From: Comamonadaceae bacterium
GTDB taxonomy: Bacteria; Pseudomonadota; Gammaproteobacteria; Burkholderiales; Burkholderiaceae_C
Direction: 5' to 3'
NCBI GenBank assembly: GCA_027488985.1
Contig: JAIYAR010000005.1
Location: 229,594-293,593 of the forward strand
Length of the DNA stretch: 64,000 bases
Below the pieces are notes generated by a model that had not been told where the DNA came from, ran no database searches, and saw only the letters and a list, made by a program, of their open reading frames with translations. Both the position numbers and the translations under genes were made by a program. Position 1 is the first letter of the stretch. The number at the start of each line of letters is the position of its first letter. This document shows, one piece after another, positions 61,109-64,000 of this stretch.

Positions 61109-62257
61109 ATGATTGACCTTCACACGCCTACGTTGCTACTGGTCATTCTGGTGGTGAGTTTTACCTTGAGTGCCACCTTGGCCTCTGTGGCACGTCGCTT
61201 CAAGCGCGACGGCATGCTGTATTGGGCCTGGGGCTTTGTATTGCACACCCTGACCTATGTCTTGTTTGTGCTGCGGGGCCAAGTCAGTGATCTGGTATCA
61301 GTCGTGTTGGCCAATACTTTGCTTGCGGTCAGCTTTGCCCTGATCTCAGAAGGTGTCCAACAGTTTCTGCAGGTCCGCTGGTCGCGGTGGCTGGTCTGGG
61401 CACCGGTGCCTCTGGTGGCCGTCTCGTTCTTTGCACTTCTGGGGCATGCGCAGACCCGCATCATCCTCTCCGGCCTGATCATCGCTTGGCAATGTGCTTT
61501 GATCGCGTGGCAACTGGGGTCTCATCGAGACAAGGTGGTCGGCCGGGGGGCCTACTTTGTGATCGGCAGCTTTCTTACAATCAGTGCGGCTTTTCTGCTG
61601 CGCACGGTGGGCGCGTTGTCCGGCGAGGTGAGCATCGGGTCCATCACCACGTCCAACCCGCTGCAAAGCGCGACCTTTTTGTTCGTGTCAGTGGCTCTGA
61701 TGATGGTGTGTCAGGGTGTAGTGCTCATGACCAATGAGCGGGCCGATGAACGCAATCGCTTGTTGGCCATGCAGGACGAGCTCACCGGCTTGAGTAACCG
61801 GCGCTTCATCACAGAGGCTTTGGTTATGCAATTGGCGCAGGCCCGCCGCAATGGAAAGCCGGTGTCGGTGTTGATGATCGATGTGGACCACTTCAAAGCG
61901 ATCAACGACACCTATGGCCATCTGAGCGGAGACCGCGTACTGCGCAACCTGGCGACGAGTTTGCGCAGCAGGTTACGCGCCCAGGACATGGCGGGCCGTT
62001 GGGGCGGCGAGGAGTTTCTCGTGGTGTTGCCGGATACCGATGCCACGGGTGCAGCCATTCTCGCCGGCAACTTGCGCGCAGAGGTGGAAGACGCCCGATG
62101 GAGTGCACAGGATGGCCGCAGCATTCCGTTGACCCTGAGCATCGGGGTGCACACATGCGACTCTGCAGCGGAGGAGCTTGACACCGTCATCAGCGCGGCA
62201 GACCAAGCGCTCTATCGCGCCAAGCAGGCCGGCCGCAACAGGGTGGAGCAGAGCTAA
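61109..62257 (+). CDS. Membrane diguanylate cyclase (GGDEF domain)
   Basis: The 382-residue protein has about six N-terminal membrane helices (residues ~5-200) and a C-terminal GGDEF domain. GGEEF lies in RWGGEEFLVVLPD, with the inhibitory RAQD site five residues before it, so it should make c-di-GMP under feedback control. It has no periplasmic sensor of its own and is divergent from a binding-protein-like gene. Confidence 0.93.
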   Translation: MIDLHTPTLLLVILVVSFTLSATLASVARRFKRDGMLYWAWGFVLHTLTYVLFVLRGQVSDLVSVVLANTLLAVSFALISEGVQQFLQVRWSRWLVWAPVPLVAVSFFALLGHAQTRIILSGLIIAWQCALIAWQLGSHRDKVVGRGAYFVIGSFLTISAAFLLRTVGALSGEVSIGSITTSNPLQSATFLFVSVALMMVCQGVVLMTNERADERNRLLAMQDELTGLSNRRFITEALVMQLAQARRNGKPVSVLMIDVDHFKAINDTYGHLSGDRVLRNLATSLRSRLRAQDMAGRWGGEEFLVVLPDTDATGAAILAGNLRAEVEDARWSAQDGRSIPLTLSIGVHTCDSAAEELDTVISAADQALYRAKQAGRNRVEQS

Positions 62258-62266
62258 AGGCAGCGA

Positions 62267-62689
62267 TCAGCGTGGCGCCAGAATCGCCATAGTGATGCGT
62301 GAAACACAGGTCAATTCGCCGGCCTCGTTGCGCATGTCAATCTGCCACACATGGGTGGTGCGGCCCATGTGCACCGGACGCGCAATAGCCGTGACCCAGC
62401 CCGTTTTCACGCCCTTCAGGTGGTTGGCATTGATGTCCAGACCCACTGCGTTGTAGCCTTCTGGAATAGCAAACCCCGCCCCGCATGAACCCAGTGTCTC
62501 GGCCAACACCACTGACACACCGCCGTGCAAAAGCCCGAAGGGTTGGTGGGTGCGGTGGTCCACCGGAACGCGGCCCATCAGATAGTCGTCACCGACTTCG
62601 GTGAACTCGATGCCGAGTTGCTCGACCGCTGTGTTTTTGCTGATGTGTGTGAGGATCTCCACAGAGACCGGTTTCTGCCAGATACGCAT
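62267..62689 (-). CDS. Hotdog-fold thioesterase, YdiI/PaaI type
   Basis: A 140-residue hotdog protein with HQPFGLLHGGVSVVLAETLGS as the catalytic helix region and LDINANHLKGVKTGWVTA as the core strand. The Glu in LAETLG is the expected base. It hydrolyses an acyl- or aryl-CoA ester. It is close to the DGC stop but convergent with it. Confidence 0.9.
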   Translation of the reverse strand: MRIWQKPVSVEILTHISKNTAVEQLGIEFTEVGDDYLMGRVPVDHRTHQPFGLLHGGVSVVLAETLGSCGAGFAIPEGYNAVGLDINANHLKGVKTGWVTAIARPVHMGRTTHVWQIDMRNEAGELTCVSRITMAILAPR

Positions 62690-62719
62690 GGGGTTTCGCT
62701 TTCCTGACGGTGCCGGCGT

Positions 62720-63826
62720 CTAGCGGCGGAACTTGCCCGAGGCGGTGATGATGGACAGATCGGCAAAGTCGAGACCGGTGTGGTCTGTCGTGCTGAAGCT
62801 CAGACTCAGGCCACCGAGGTCAAACCGGCTGATGCCTTCGAGCGCCGACTGCAGCTTGTCGCGGGTAGGTTTGGGACCAGCCCGGCGCAGGGCTTCGACC
62901 AGCACCTTGGCGGACACAAAGCCCTCCAGCATGGCCGGACTGACATCAAGGACGTCTTTGGTTTTTGCCATCGCCGCTGCTTCCTGCACTACCGCGTAGT
63001 TGGGGGACTGCGGCAACACCTGGCTCACGATGACGCCCCGTGCGTGGTCTCCCAGCAGCTTGATAAAGCCGCCCGAAGCATTGTTGGACAAGGTGAGCAA
63101 CTGTGCGCCGCTTCCGGCTTCACGCAGTGACTTGATGGCATCCACCACCGCAGTACCTGAGCCAATGATCATGACCGCCTGGGGCGAGAGCTTGGCGATG
63201 GAGGGTGCGATCTGTGAAAAGTCGGGTTTGCTCCGGTTGAATTTGGCGACCGCCACGGCGTTGAGCTTGGCAGCTGCCAGACCCTTTTGCGTACCTTCGA
63301 GGCCGTCAGCGCCGAAGCTGTCATCCACGTGAATGATGGCCATGCGGGTCACACCGGTAGCGGCGAGGTGCGCCACTGCGCGTTCGGCCTCTCGCTGGTA
63401 AGTGGCCCGCACATTGAAGACATGTTTCTTCAGCGGCTGGTGCAGCACCATCGCGCCGGTAGACGGTCCTAGCAGGGGAACCCCATACTGGTCCAAGAGC
63501 GGAATGATGCCTTCGGTATGGGGTGTGCCGCGTGTCATGAACAGGGCGAGCACACCCTTGTTCTCTATCAAGTCTTTGGCATTGTCCAAGGCCAGCTGTG
63601 TGTCGAACTTGTCATCCAACGTGATCACTTCAATCTTCTCGCCACCCACTCCGCCTTTGGCGTTCACCGAGTCAATGTAGAGCTGAGCGCCGAACATGGA
63701 CTCCTTGACCGTTGCAGCGACAGCCCCCGTCACCCCGGTGGTCTGCCCGATCTTGAGTTGGGCATTGGAGGACATGCAGGCACTAGCGAACCAGAGCCCG
63801 ATCAGGGCTGAGCGGAAGACGTTCAT
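62720..63826 (-). CDS. Branched-chain-amino-acid-type ABC substrate-binding protein
   Basis: The 368-residue periplasmic protein has a signal peptide (MNVFRSALIGLWFASACMSSNA) and the type-1 LivJ/LivK fold: KIGQTTGVTGAVAATVKE, IEVITLDDKFDTQLALDNAKDLI and FGADGLEGTQKGL. The ligand may be an amino acid, amide or aromatic acid. No ABC membrane or ATPase genes follow, so the transporter partner is elsewhere or it is an orphan. Confidence 0.9.
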   Translation of the reverse strand: MNVFRSALIGLWFASACMSSNAQLKIGQTTGVTGAVAATVKESMFGAQLYIDSVNAKGGVGGEKIEVITLDDKFDTQLALDNAKDLIENKGVLALFMTRGTPHTEGIIPLLDQYGVPLLGPSTGAMVLHQPLKKHVFNVRATYQREAERAVAHLAATGVTRMAIIHVDDSFGADGLEGTQKGLAAAKLNAVAVAKFNRSKPDFSQIAPSIAKLSPQAVMIIGSGTAVVDAIKSLREAGSGAQLLTLSNNASGGFIKLLGDHARGVIVSQVLPQSPNYAVVQEAAAMAKTKDVLDVSPAMLEGFVSAKVLVEALRRAGPKPTRDKLQSALEGISRFDLGGLSLSFSTTDHTGLDFADLSIITASGKFRR

Positions 63827-63881
63827 GGCAATCTCTCGTTAAGGAAAGCCGATTAAATCATTGCGGCTTGAAACTTGTATT

Positions 63882-64000
63882 TCAATCATCCACAAACGCC
63901 TCTTCCCGCTTAGCCTTGATGGAAGGCAGCATCACCACCACCAGGAGAGCCAGAGCCGCCACCAGCAGGCTTGCAGAGAGCGGCCGAGTCACGAACACAC
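63882..64000 (-). CDS. C-terminal end of a TctA-like tripartite tricarboxylate transporter permease (partial)
   Basis: Only the last 38 residues are in the window: a hydrophobic helix (RPLSASLLVAALALLVVVML), then PSIKAKREEAFVDD and a TGA stop at 63882-63884. The pattern and charged tail resemble the end of TctA-family permeases. The identification rests on a short segment and is tentative. Confidence 0.45.
   Translation of the reverse strand, partial: VFVTRPLSASLLVAALALLVVVMLPSIKAKREEAFVDD

Noticed and set aside
1-64000. CRISPR arrays, insertion sequences, prophage, tRNA or rRNA genes
   Set aside because: I looked for regular direct repeats, transposase motifs and RNA gene structures and found none.

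Overview
The window looks like an origin-proximal stretch of a betaproteobacterial chromosome, family Comamonadaceae, probably Rhodoferax or a near relative. The signs are the protein families, GC-rich genes with AT-rich regulatory gaps, and eight copies of a short intergenic repeat that I associate with this family. There is no tRNA, rRNA, transposase or CRISPR array. Genus assignment is inference.

1-11.7 kb: a sugar catabolic locus. A ChvE-GguA-GguB ABC importer and a GbpR-type LysR regulator sit with an SDR sugar dehydrogenase, L-arabonate dehydratase, L-2-keto-3-deoxyarabonate dehydratase and alpha-ketoglutarate semialdehyde dehydrogenase. Together they form a non-phosphorylative route from L-arabinose (and perhaps related aldoses) to 2-oxoglutarate. 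A Gfo/Idh/MocA oxidoreductase and a second ChvE paralogue, cut by the window edge, belong to the same operon. 12-17.3 kb: infA, a glutamine amidotransferase, an FMN-binding protein behind a possible attenuator, an Lrp regulator with an NRDE protein, and minCDE. 17.3-17.7 kb: an AT-rich gap with five DnaA-box-like sites and a TAG-triplet run, a candidate oriC. 17.7-24.9 kb: a diguanylate cyclase, small membrane and periplasmic proteins, rdgC, a dienelactone hydrolase, and two DUF2892 proteins with a Crp/Fnr regulator.

24.9-32.7 kb holds the most interesting system. A CreB/CreC two-component pair lies upstream of a dedicated exosortase, one PEP-CTERM protein with VIT and VWA domains (the presumed substrate), an EpsI-like partner and an unusual GT51 peptidoglycan glycosyltransferase. 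Three TTCAC half-sites spaced exactly as CreB boxes lie upstream of the VIT-VWA gene, so the locus appears to be a self-contained envelope-stress surface-protein system.

32.7-36.2 kb: copper resistance (cueR, copZ, copA) with two near-identical CueR promoters. 36-44.6 kb: a YnfA-like protein, a chemoreceptor, an MFS carrier, a frameshifted secreted-protein gene, GST, a GMC oxidoreductase with a class II aldolase, and a Crp/Fnr regulator. 44.8-51 kb: mnmG-rsmG-lysE-parA-hydrolase-parB with four parS sites and two structured hairpin elements. 51-64 kb: a methyltransferase, a degenerate HD-GYP protein, an M60-like lipoprotein protease, LemA with a GIDE/EF-hand protein, an FAD-linked D-lactate-type dehydrogenase, a cobalamin adenosyltransferase, a second diguanylate cyclase next to a periplasmic binding protein, a thioesterase, a branched-chain-type binding protein, and the end of a TctA-like permease.
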